From Thiotrichaceae bacterium (GTDB taxonomy: Bacteria; Pseudomonadota; Gammaproteobacteria; Thiotrichales; Thiotrichaceae): a stretch of DNA of 34,967 nt. A program made the translations under genes and the position numbers. Under the pieces are notes generated by a model. The model saw only the letters and a program-made list of their open reading frames with translations. It was not told where the DNA came from and made no database searches. Each line of letters begins with the position of its first letter. The stretch's first letter is position 1. The stretch is taken from NCBI GenBank assembly GCA_026989145.1, contig JALSJU010000003.1:1-34967 (forward strand), read 5' to 3'. Positions 23,199 to 30,898 of this stretch are shown here, piece by piece.

Positions 23199-24413
23199 CT
23201 ATAAAGACAGCGTCTGCGCCACAAAATCAGCATCTTTATCGCCACGACCCGATAGATTAATAAGAATCGTTTTATCGCTTCCCATTTCAGGCGCTATTTT
23301 CATGGCGTAAGCCACGGCATGCGCACTTTCTAAGGCTGGAATAATCCCTTCAACACGTGATAATTCCATGAAAGCATTAAGGCATTCTTTATCATCAACA
23401 CTTTCATAGCGTACACGCCCTAAGTCTTTTAGTAAGCAATGTTGCGGGCCAACACCAGGGTAATCCAAGCCTGAAGCGATAGAATAGACGGGTAAGGGAT
23501 TTCCTTCATTATCTTGCAAGTTATAACATTTAAAGCCATGAATCGCGCCTTTTGTGCCTAGCGTCAATGTAGCCGCATGATCTGGGGTGTCTAGCCCTTT
23601 ACCCGCTGGTTCAACACCTACAAGTTCTACCGCATCATCGGGTAGAAACTCGGTAAATAAGCCTATCGCGTTTGAGCCACCACCTACGCAAGCCATAACA
23701 ATATCAGGCAATTTGTTATGTGTTTCTAAAAACTGCGCACGGGCTTCTTTACCCACTACACTTTGAAAATCACGTACCATTTTAGGAAACGGGTGTGGGC
23801 CAACGACTGAGCCTATTGCATAGATCGTCGTAACGGGGTCTTTTAAATATTCTTCAAAGGCACTATCGACTGCATCTTTTAACGTTTTAGTACCGCGACT
23901 CACAGGAACAATTTTACAACCCAGAATTTTCATTTTAGTGACATTAGGATGTTCTTTTTTTATATCAATTTCACCCATATGGATTTCACAGTCAATGCCT
24001 ACCAACGCACAAGCAGTTGCCAATGCGACACCGTGCTGCCCTGCCCCCGTTTCTGCCAGCACTTTAGTTTTACCCATGTGTTTGGCTAATAAGGCCTCGC
24101 CGATACAGTGATTGATTTTGTGCGCACCAGTGTGATTTAAGTCTTCTCGTTTAAGATAAATTTGCGCGCCACCGAGCTTTTTGCTGATATTCTTTGCATG
24201 ATAGATAGGACTGGGGCGACCAACATAATTCGCGTATAAATCATTAAGCTCATCTTGAAATGCTGCGGTATTTCGAATCTCTTCGTAAGCATCATTAATC
24301 TGATTCATAATTTCAATAAAGGAAACCCTGATTAAGTCCCATAAAATTCTGTAAGTCTCTAGGGCAATATATCCTAGGCGTATTTTGAAATGAATGCTTA
24401 CTGCCTTCATCAT
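23199..24413 (-). CDS. trpB: Tryptophan synthase beta chain, 5' end replaced by MITE sequence
   Basis: The frame gives 404 codons. Codons 32-404 are TrpB: the PLP lysine is Lys99 in HTGAHKINH, followed by AETGAGQHG, the glycine loop [10 protein letters not shown], and SGRGDKD near the end. It joins indole and serine to tryptophan. Codons 1-31 ([10 protein letters not shown] and on) are encoded by MITE 3, not by trpB. They replace the native start MSSLPEMPDKDGNFGEYGGQ, which lies on the far side of the element at 24583-24660. The ATG at 24413 lacks a ribosome binding site. The lost GEYGGQIIPP segment is a conserved part of the fold, so function is doubtful. No trpA is adjacent; the sequence resembles the stand-alone TrpB group. 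Confidence 0.85.
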   Translation of the reverse strand: MMKAVSIHFKIRLGYIALETYRILWDLIRVSFIEIMNQINDAYEEIRNTAAFQDELNDLYANYVGRPSPIYHAKNISKKLGGAQIYLKREDLNHTGAHKINHCIGEALLAKHMGKTKVLAETGAGQHGVALATACALVGIDCEIHMGEIDIKKEHPNVTKMKILGCKIVPVSRGTKTLKDAVDSAFEEYLKDPVTTIYAIGSVVGPHPFPKMVRDFQSVVGKEARAQFLETHNKLPDIVMACVGGGSNAIGLFTEFLPDDAVELVGVEPAGKGLDTPDHAATLTLGTKGAIHGFKCYNLQDNEGNPLPVYSIASGLDYPGVGPQHCLLKDLGRVRYESVDDKECLNAFMELSRVEGIIPALESAHAVAYAMKIAPEMGSDKTILINLSGRGDKDADFVAQTLSL

Positions 24414-24581
24414 AAATACAACAACGGAGATACTGCCCTAGAGCCTTACCCTTCGGGGCTTAGCCAAATTCCCAGCCTCTGCGTTATATTCACTTTAAAG
24501 GCAGTAAGCATTAAAAGCTCACATGCCTTGATGCTGAAAATTTGGCGTTGCCAGAATTTATGGGACTTGATCAGGGTTTCC
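24321..24581. mobile_element. MITE 3: 261-bp element inserted in trpB
   Basis: The left end GGAAACCCTGATTAAGTCCC and the inverted right end GGAAACCCTGATCAAGTCCC differ at one of 20 positions, and similarity runs on to about 30 bases. Internal inverted repeats are AATGCTTACTGCCTT (24393-24407) with AAGGCAGTAAGCATT (24498-24512), and CTCTAGGGCA (24357-24366) with TGCCCTAGAG (24434-24443). No transposase. In trpB orientation the flanks are TTAA before and TTTA after; a TTAA duplication with one later change restores the trpB frame exactly, as PPPL-IEIM. Confidence 0.9.
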
Positions 24582-24660
24582 TTAACGGTGGCGGGATTAT
24601 TTGACCACCATACTCGCCAAAGTTTCCATCTTTATCAGGCATCTCAGGTAAACTGCTCAT
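24572..24660 (-). pseudogene. trpB: Detached 5' fragment of trpB
   Basis: Read from ATG 24658-24660, behind AGGAG (24666-24670) with a 5-base spacer, the frame encodes MSSLPEMPDKDGNFGEYGGQ, IIPPPL, then runs into MITE 3 and stops after RKP at a TGA. GEYGGQIIPP is the conserved start of TrpB, so this is the native translation start, cut from its gene by the element. Confidence 0.9.
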
Positions 24661-24782
24661 ATTTTCTCCTTAATATTTTGCGCAAAAAATTTACTCTATT
24701 CCAATAGCTACCTTATTAACTATAGAACAAATTAGAAACATCGCAGGTTTATCTTTACCCTGCCTAATCTAGACTAGACTTG

Positions 24783-24788
24783 TATAAT
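24783..24788 (+). promoter_or_regulatory. Candidate -10 box of the fumarase gene
   Basis: A perfect TATAAT lies 38 bases before the preferred fumarase ATG at 24826. No convincing -35 is seen at the usual distance. If used, transcription would start near 24795, which excludes the ATG at 24796 as start with a normal leader and supports 24826. Confidence 0.4.
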
Positions 24789-24825
24789 AGAAAATATGAA
24801 TTCCATAAGTAACAAGCAGGCAAAA

Positions 24826-26343
24826 ATGACGATAATTAAACAAGCTGATTTTATTGAAAGTGTGGCAGATGCGTTGCAGTTTATTTCTTACTATCACCCT
24901 GAGGATTTTATAAACGCTATGCACGAGGCATGGATGCGCGAAGAAGCGCCTGCTGCTAAAGATGCTATGCTACAAATTCTAGTGAATTCTCGAATGTGCG
25001 CAGAAGGCAAGCGACCTATTTGCCAAGATACCGGTATTGTAACTGTGTTTTTAAAAATCGGTATGCAAGTAAGCTGGGATAGCGAGTTGAGCGTTGAGGA
25101 AATGGTAAATGAAGGCGTAAGACGCGCCTATCTTCACCCCGATAATGTACTGCGTGCTTCTATTCTTGCTGATCCTGCAGGGAATCGCACCAATACTAAA
25201 GATAATACCCCTGCGGTGATTCACATGACCGTCGTGCCAGGAGACACCATTGACGTGCAAATAGCGGCTAAGGGTGGCGGCTCAGAAAATAAAGCAAAAA
25301 TGGTCATGCTTAACCCGAGCGATAGCATTGTTGACTGGGTTTTAAAAACCTTACCCACTATGGGTGCAGGTTGGTGTCCGCCGGGGATGTTAGGCATCGG
25401 TATCGGCGGAACTGCTGAAAAAGCCGCGTTGTTAGCAAAAGAATCGTTAATGGAGTCGATTGATATTCATGAGTTGCGTGAACGCGGTGCTAAAAATCGT
25501 AGCGAAGAACTCCGCTTAGAAATCATGGATAAAGTCAATCAACTGGGCATTGGCGCGCAGGGTCTAGGCGGTCTAACTACCGTGCTTGATGTGAAAATTA
25601 AAGACTATCCAACCCACGCGGCATCACTACCTGTATGTATGATTCCAAATTGTGCGGCGACTCGTCATACCCATTTTACACTTGATGGCACCGGGCCTGC
25701 TTTGCAAACACCGCCTGACTTATCCGCATGGCCTGACTTGGTTTACACCCCTGATGATAATGCGCGAAGTGTTGATTTAGATAGTATTACTAAAGATGAG
25801 ATTAAAAGCTGGAAACCCGGCGAGGTCTTACTACTTTCAGGAAAAATTCTCACAGGGCGTGATGCCGCGCATAAACGCATCGTAGAAATTTTAGATAAAG
25901 GTGAGCAACTTCCAGTAGACCTCAATGGGCGCTTCATTTATTACGTAGGACCTGTTGACCCCGTAAGAGATGAGATCATGGGGCCAGCAGGGCCAACCAC
26001 CGCGACCCGCATGGATAAATTTACCGAGCAGATTCTATCCCAAACCGGCTTGTTTGGCATGATCGGTAAAGCAGAGCGCGGTGATATTGCGATTGAAAGC
26101 ATAAAAAAACATCAGTCTGCCTATTTAATGGCTGTTGGCGGATCAGCTTACTTAGTTTCAAAAGCGATTATTGGGGCGAAGGTGCTGGCATTTCCTGAGA
26201 TGGGAATGGAAGCAATTTATGAATTTAAGGTAAAGGATATGCCGGTTACGGTTGCGGTGGATAGCAACGGGGTTTCAGTGCATAAGACAGGGCCAGCCGA
26301 GTGGCAAAAGGTGATTTTTGAAAGAACCTCAAAAGCACTTTAA
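24826..26343 (+). CDS. fumA: Fumarate hydratase class I (iron-sulfur)
   Basis: 505 residues from the ATG at 24826, matching the usual start MTIIKQADFIESVADALQ; ten extra codons are possible from 24796. Class I fumarases interconvert fumarate and malate with a [4Fe-4S] cluster. Candidate cluster cysteines are in NSRMCAEGKRPICQDTG, in GAGWCPPGM and in LPVCMIPNCAATRH. GGGSENKAKM and the C-terminal beta domain (GEVLLLSGKILTGRDAAHKR, GPTTATRMDKFT) show the fused alpha-beta single-chain type. It lies alone between the broken trpB and the glycan module; together with gltA it is a second TCA enzyme of the window. Confidence 0.95.
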   Translation: MTIIKQADFIESVADALQFISYYHPEDFINAMHEAWMREEAPAAKDAMLQILVNSRMCAEGKRPICQDTGIVTVFLKIGMQVSWDSELSVEEMVNEGVRRAYLHPDNVLRASILADPAGNRTNTKDNTPAVIHMTVVPGDTIDVQIAAKGGGSENKAKMVMLNPSDSIVDWVLKTLPTMGAGWCPPGMLGIGIGGTAEKAALLAKESLMESIDIHELRERGAKNRSEELRLEIMDKVNQLGIGAQGLGGLTTVLDVKIKDYPTHAASLPVCMIPNCAATRHTHFTLDGTGPALQTPPDLSAWPDLVYTPDDNARSVDLDSITKDEIKSWKPGEVLLLSGKILTGRDAAHKRIVEILDKGEQLPVDLNGRFIYYVGPVDPVRDEIMGPAGPTTATRMDKFTEQILSQTGLFGMIGKAERGDIAIESIKKHQSAYLMAVGGSAYLVSKAIIGAKVLAFPEMGMEAIYEFKVKDMPVTVAVDSNGVSVHKTGPAEWQKVIFERTSKAL

Positions 26344-26375
26344 AACGTTCAAAAAAGAGTTAATAAAACTACTCT

Positions 26376-27539
26376 CTACCTTGCTTTGTTATCAATCAAG
26401 TTAGAAATAATCACCAACAACCCTAATAAAGCAATCATGTATTCAGCCACAAAAAAGCGGTTTTCTAATAAAGGAAACAACAGGTAATGGGCTACTACAT
26501 ATAAAACACTGATAACCGTTAACACCACTGTTTTGTTTTTAGAGGCATTGCTAATAAAGGTTTTAGTCTTCGAACCCATTAAAATAAAGACAAGAATAAA
26601 CTGAAAGAAGGCTAAGGTTAAAAATAATAACAGCGGCGGCTCATCAATAAAACCACTTAAGTTTGAAATTACTTCGGATACATGCTGCATAGGTGTTATA
26701 AGCGTAGTGCCATACTCTAAAGGGTGTGTTGCACTCATATCAGAAACAATGGCGTAATAAAAAACAGTATGCCATCCATAGTTTTCTGCATAGTTATTCA
26801 CCCACCAATAAACACCTATGGTGGCAATTAAGGTAACAAAACTGGCTAAACGTAAGTTGGGTTTAAATACGATTAAATAGCTTAATATTATAGCGACAAG
26901 CAATAACAAGTCAGTGCGAACAGTGACTGACGAAACTAATAAACCAAACAGGAAAAACCATTTTTTATGAATAAAAGCGTAGCTTATTAGCCCTACCCAC
27001 AGAAAAGCCAGTGGGTCAGCGGTGACCATTCTAGCTATGCCTAAACCTTCTAGTACGATAAAAAACATCGGCGTTACTAACCAAAAAGCAGGATGTATTA
27101 ACCTTCTATAAGCATAATAAAATGCCATCAGACCTAGCGTAGCAGCTGCCGCAACCACAAGGTGACTGGCAAAAAACACATTAATGCCAAAGCCAGTCAG
27201 CAAGGCAATTAAAGCAATAAATAACACCCGCATCTTATAAAAAGGGATTTGTTGATTGAACGCTTCAACATCGTTATGCATCGTTTTTCGATAGCCACTG
27301 CTGTTAATAAGATGATTAAATTCTTCATCACTCGCATAGGCTTTAAAGTCACGATAAACAGCACTATGAACAGCCGACTTATTATCTGATTTCTGAGCCT
27401 CAACAACAGCCGCGTAGCCCAAAATATCCCATGTTTGAACAGGCTTTTTTATTGCAACAAAAAATAGAACAGCCACTGCCAACCACATGAATAGATGTAT
27501 CAGCAAGCTGGGCTTGTAGTGCAAGTTTAGGTTTGTCAT
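26376..27539 (-). CDS. Polytopic membrane protein, GT-C glycosyltransferase-like
   Basis: 387 residues with roughly ten hydrophobic segments. After the first helix (about 12-29) comes KPVQTWDILGYAAV, an Asp-containing motif in the first periplasmic loop of the kind found in GT-C enzymes that use polyprenyl-phosphate sugars (ArnT, arabinosyltransferases). A long periplasmic loop (about 45-100) and later loops follow. The ATG overlaps the stop of the acyltransferase-3 gene by one base. Given the arabinose-donor pathway upstream, this is my candidate for the transferase that uses that donor. No named family was recognised; the GT-C call rests on topology, the Asp motif and context. Confidence 0.6.
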   Translation of the reverse strand: MTNLNLHYKPSLLIHLFMWLAVAVLFFVAIKKPVQTWDILGYAAVVEAQKSDNKSAVHSAVYRDFKAYASDEEFNHLINSSGYRKTMHNDVEAFNQQIPFYKMRVLFIALIALLTGFGINVFFASHLVVAAAATLGLMAFYYAYRRLIHPAFWLVTPMFFIVLEGLGIARMVTADPLAFLWVGLISYAFIHKKWFFLFGLLVSSVTVRTDLLLLVAIILSYLIVFKPNLRLASFVTLIATIGVYWWVNNYAENYGWHTVFYYAIVSDMSATHPLEYGTTLITPMQHVSEVISNLSGFIDEPPLLLFLTLAFFQFILVFILMGSKTKTFISNASKNKTVVLTVISVLYVVAHYLLFPLLENRFFVAEYMIALLGLLVIISNLIDNKAR

Positions 27540-28579
27540 TATGTCCAGCGTTTATTAATCCACTGTCTTATTGGATTTTCAAAAAAGTAAAATGATAAAG
27601 CACCAACAATAATCGACAACGCGATACCCCCAATAGGTGGAAAGGGTATTAACCATTTATATGAATAGAATAATTGTTGCCATAGATAGATCGAGAATGA
27701 CCATGTACCCATCAAGCGAATTGCTTTTAGCTCAAAAACTTTTCGGAATAATACTTGTACCTCGGTAATATGATTTAAAGTAAAAGCCAATAAGATAGGT
27801 GCTACAGAAAATGATAACCATGGAAACCACAACGATCTTCCTGCTATTGAAGCATCTTCTAAATAACACATAAACGCTAATAGCAAAGTTATAACAGGTA
27901 ATATTGATGGAACCGTAATATCAAACTGCTTTTTTATTAGATTATAACCCGCGGATAAGAAAATAAAGCTTATCGCTGTTTCTGTTCTAATTCTAAATTC
28001 TGTCGGTGCATTATCGAGATTAAGATAATAATAAAAACTTAGTGCAATCGCTCCTAAGCCCAAGACTATTAACAGCATGGCTACTTTTTGATTTCTAAAG
28101 ATAAAGAGCGTTAGCAGGCTCATTAATACGTAGGCGTGTTCTTCTACATTTAATGACCATAAGTGACCAATAGGGACTTTTGTTGTCCATATATGAGGTT
28201 CTAAGGGATAATAAGTACGGAAAAAGGTAAGCGTAGAAAAAAATTCTTTAATTTCAAAAGACATTTCTGCCTTTCCTAAATAGGTTTTACTCAGATAGGC
28301 GAAAACAAAAGCAACAATAATATACAGAGAGAAAACGGGGAAAATTCGACTGAATCGTCTGATATAAAACGTTTTTAAAGGGACTCTTTTTTCAAATAGT
28401 ATGGTGCTCATCAACATTCCTGAAAGCACAAAAAACGCATCCACACCTAGGCGGTCTTCCCAAATCCAGGGGGTATGAATAAAATGACCTATCAACAAAA
28501 GCGTGATCGCCATACCTCTCCAGCCATCCCAGACTGCCACTCGGTTCTTAAGAGAGCTACTACTTGAGTTTACTGTCAA
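27539..28579 (-). CDS. Acyltransferase 3 family membrane O-acyltransferase (OafA/YrhL-like)
   Basis: About 346 residues from a TTG at 28579; the frame is open to 28669, but that extension lies in the terminator of the upstream gene and its first codon is also TTG. A GTG at 28540 is a second candidate. Family marks: WDGWRGMAITLLLIGHF with the His of the active site, GVDAFFVLSGMLMS, FYIRRFSRIFPVF (R-x-x-R motif) and HLWSLNVEEHAY. About ten membrane segments follow. These proteins transfer acetyl or other acyl groups to exported glycans. It is coupled by a one-base overlap to the GT-C-like gene, suggesting that the glycan made here is also acylated. Confidence 0.85.
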   Translation of the reverse strand: MTVNSSSSSLKNRVAVWDGWRGMAITLLLIGHFIHTPWIWEDRLGVDAFFVLSGMLMSTILFEKRVPLKTFYIRRFSRIFPVFSLYIIVAFVFAYLSKTYLGKAEMSFEIKEFFSTLTFFRTYYPLEPHIWTTKVPIGHLWSLNVEEHAYVLMSLLTLFIFRNQKVAMLLIVLGLGAIALSFYYYLNLDNAPTEFRIRTETAISFIFLSAGYNLIKKQFDITVPSILPVITLLLAFMCYLEDASIAGRSLWFPWLSFSVAPILLAFTLNHITEVQVLFRKVFELKAIRLMGTWSFSIYLWQQLFYSYKWLIPFPPIGGIALSIIVGALSFYFFENPIRQWINKRWT

Positions 28580-28630
28580 TTTTCTGCCTGTTTTAATCGC
28601 TAAACTACTGATAATTATACGCTCAGAAAT

Positions 28631-28660
28631 AAAAAAAGGGCACTCTTTACAGAGCACCCT
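28631..28660 (-). terminator. Intrinsic terminator after the epimerase gene
   Basis: On the minus strand AGGGTGCTCT and AGAGTGCCCT form a 10-bp stem (two G-T pairs) with a GTAA loop, followed by seven T (28637-28631). It begins 25 bases after the epimerase stop. It separates the donor-synthesis genes from the acyltransferase and GT-C genes and excludes the longest acyltransferase start. Confidence 0.85.
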
Positions 28661-28684
28661 TAGCTTCAAAAATTAAGCACTTAT

Positions 28685-29683
28685 TTATGCTTTACCTTCT
28701 CTCTTTAGTTTTTCTCTGTAAGAGCGATAAGCAATAATCAATAGGTCAGAGTCCGTATCTTTTGGCTCCCAATCTAATATATTCTTAACTTTACTCATTT
28801 CAAGAACACAGGTTTCATCAGCAATTAAGTACTGCTCTGGATCCATAATCGGTTTATTAATACGATCAAGCCCTTCTAAAACCAGTTTAACTGCTGGTGC
28901 AGGCGTTGGAATTAAGAATGATTTACTGTTCGCTTCATTGATCAAATCTGTAAGTAATTCTCTTACTGTGGGTGGATTTAATGAGCCAACATTAAACTCT
29001 TCATTCGGTAAGCCTTTGTTAACGGCAGCAATACATACCGCCGCACAGTCCGACACCGAAATAAACTGGTAGTAGTTTTTACCGTTACCAATCATTGGTA
29101 CAGGTAAGTTTTTATCGATTAAGATAAATAGTTTTTCTAAAATACCTAAGCGCCCTTCACCAATAATCAAACGTGGACGGAAAATTGAAATGTTAAAGCC
29201 TTCTTTGCGCTTCTTTTCACACAATAATTCTGTTTGGTATTTTGCTTCACCGTAGGGGCCAATTGGCGCACGAGGATGATCTTCAAAACGTGGGTTGTAA
29301 ACAGTATGACCGTAAACCATATCAGTTGTGTAATACAATAGGTTATGCAGCCCACGAGACTCCATAAAAGCAAATACATTTTCAGTACCTACATAAAGCG
29401 CATCCCAAAAGTATTTCTTACGCTCTTTACGAGGCAAAATTGGTACTAACAATTCTGCTGCAAAATGATAAACCACATCATCGTCATCGGTAGGAATTTG
29501 CTCAAAAGTACCAGGCTGAATAACATCCATTTTAATATAAGAGACTAAGTCTTTATTATCATAAATGCCTGAAGCCAATGTTTGCTTACGGTCACAAATT
29601 AAAACTTTTTCGCCTAAAGCGGTTAATTGTTTTGTCAGCTCTGTACCCAAGAAGCCGTCACCACCAAATATTATGTGTTTCAT
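28685..29683 (-). CDS. NAD-dependent epimerase/dehydratase (extended SDR)
   Basis: 332 residues. The nucleotide motif is FGGDGFLGTEL (GGxGFxG) and the catalytic motif is GPYGEAK (YxxxK) with a Thr in YYTTDMVYG. IFRPRLIIGEGR and YYQFISVSDCA are typical sugar-nucleotide epimerase blocks. It would act on a nucleotide sugar or a polyprenyl-linked sugar; the substrate is not readable. It is downstream of the dprE1/dprE2-like pair and flippase-like gene in the same direction, 74 bases after the latter, and is the last gene before a strong terminator. In the arabinose pathway no epimerase beyond DprE1/E2 is required, so it may make a further sugar. Confidence 0.88.
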   Translation of the reverse strand: MKHIIFGGDGFLGTELTKQLTALGEKVLICDRKQTLASGIYDNKDLVSYIKMDVIQPGTFEQIPTDDDDVVYHFAAELLVPILPRKERKKYFWDALYVGTENVFAFMESRGLHNLLYYTTDMVYGHTVYNPRFEDHPRAPIGPYGEAKYQTELLCEKKRKEGFNISIFRPRLIIGEGRLGILEKLFILIDKNLPVPMIGNGKNYYQFISVSDCAAVCIAAVNKGLPNEEFNVGSLNPPTVRELLTDLINEANSKSFLIPTPAPAVKLVLEGLDRINKPIMDPEQYLIADETCVLEMSKVKNILDWEPKDTDSDLLIIAYRSYREKLKREGKA

Positions 29684-29757
29684 TATTATTTAATCCTTGT
29701 TAAAAATTATGTGTTATTAAATTGTGGTCAAAATATAACCAATTCGTACAATAAATT

Positions 29758-30126
29758 CTATGTTTTGGCGATTAACGCGACACCTGAGACGATTAAAAGC
29801 ACACCGGCTGCTCGCCACATAGTTACCGCTTCATCCAAATAAAAGTGACCATACAATGCAACCAGTACAAATGATAACCCCAAGAATGGATAGGCATAAC
29901 TTATTTCAACGCGCGATAACACAACTAAATGTGATGCCATGCTCACCACCATCACAAAAATACCAGCGATGATTGCCCAGTTGGTGGCTACTGTACCAGC
30001 GACAGACCAAAGCCCACCACCACTTAGGTCAAATTTCCCAATATCAGTCATGCCTTTTTTAAGCAAAATCTGTGAGAAAAAGTTGGTTAATACTACAAAT
30101 AAAATTAGCGGGATATACTTACTCAT
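29758..30126 (-). CDS. Small EamA/SMR-type transporter, putative polyprenyl-phosphate-sugar flippase subunit
   Basis: 122 residues with four hydrophobic helices, the size and layout of SMR and ArnE/ArnF proteins. TNFFSQILLKKGM in helix 1 and SRVEISYAYPFLGLSFVLVALYG in helix 3 are characteristic of the EamA-like single-unit branch (ArnE-like), and FYLDEAVTMWRAAGVLLIVSGVALIA is the last helix. ArnE/F-type proteins flip undecaprenyl-phosphate-aminoarabinose; by position next to the dprE1/dprE2-like genes this one probably flips the polyprenyl-phosphate sugar. It starts 11 bases after the dprE2-like stop. Transport function inferred. Confidence 0.75.
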   Translation of the reverse strand: MSKYIPLILFVVLTNFFSQILLKKGMTDIGKFDLSGGGLWSVAGTVATNWAIIAGIFVMVVSMASHLVVLSRVEISYAYPFLGLSFVLVALYGHFYLDEAVTMWRAAGVLLIVSGVALIAKT

Positions 30127-30136
30127 AATCTGATCT

Positions 30137-30898
30137 CTATAAACTTAATTTTTTAAAAATGGTTTCAGGGATGTTTTTAATAATCAACATTATCGGCATC
30201 CAAAAATTGGGGGTGTAGATTTCGTTTTTACCTTTCTGTGCTGCTTTATAAATATCAACTGCAACCTTTTCAGGTGTTGCCCAAAGTGGCCCACCTTTTT
30301 CAATATCACTGGTCATTGGCGTATCAATAAAACCTGGTTTTACCGTTGTAACAGAACAACCTGATTTATGCAGCCGATTACGTAAGCCCTGAAGAAAAAG
30401 GGTTAAGCCACCTTTGGCGGCCCCATAAATATAATTTGATTGACGACCACGGTCGCCCGCAACAGAAGTCACCACAATAATGCCCCGATCCCCTTTATTT
30501 TTTGACTCTGTTTCGACTTTATTTGCTATTAAAGTCAACAACGATGCCGCACTTAAAAAATTGGTGGTTAACGCTTTATGGCTCTCTTGCCATGATGCTT
30601 CACAGGCTTTTTGATCAGGCAAGGTTCCGTAGAAAAAATAATATTTTGCAATATCATCAGCCTTGTTTTCTATCTCTTGTAGCAAGCTTTGGTGTTTATC
30701 AAAGTCATCCAAATCTGCCACTAAGCAATCTACTTGCGACGCACCACGGGTTCGAAGGTCAGCGGCGGTAACATCCAACTTACTCTCATCCCGGCCGACT
30801 AAAATTAATGCCCCGCCCTGTTCTGCGTGAATTTTTGACAGTGCTTGCCCTACAGCTGAGGTTGCGCCAAAAATGACGGCTGTTTCATTATTATTCAT
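30137..30898 (-). CDS. dprE2: DprE2-like short-chain dehydrogenase
   Basis: 253 residues. The cofactor motif is IFGATSAVGQAL (GxxSxxG, 11-17), the catalytic residues Ser145 (VVTSVAGDRGR) and Tyr158/Lys162 (YIYGAAKGG). VTSVAGDRGRQSNYIYGAAK is close to DprE2, the NADH-dependent reductase that reduces the 2-keto intermediate made by DprE1 to give polyprenyl-phospho-arabinose. The start overlaps the DprE1-like stop by one base. Order and family match the mycobacterial dprE1-dprE2 pair. Together with UbiA upstream the assignment is good; alone it would be just an SDR. Confidence 0.85.
   Translation of the reverse strand: MNNNETAVIFGATSAVGQALSKIHAEQGGALILVGRDESKLDVTAADLRTRGASQVDCLVADLDDFDKHQSLLQEIENKADDIAKYYFFYGTLPDQKACEASWQESHKALTTNFLSAASLLTLIANKVETESKNKGDRGIIVVTSVAGDRGRQSNYIYGAAKGGLTLFLQGLRNRLHKSGCSVTTVKPGFIDTPMTSDIEKGGPLWATPEKVAVDIYKAAQKGKNEIYTPNFWMPIMLIIKNIPETIFKKLSL

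Noticed and set aside
24390-24707. Plus-strand frame across MITE 3 and the trpB start
   Set aside because: Antisense to trpB and made mostly of element sequence; shows no family resemblance.
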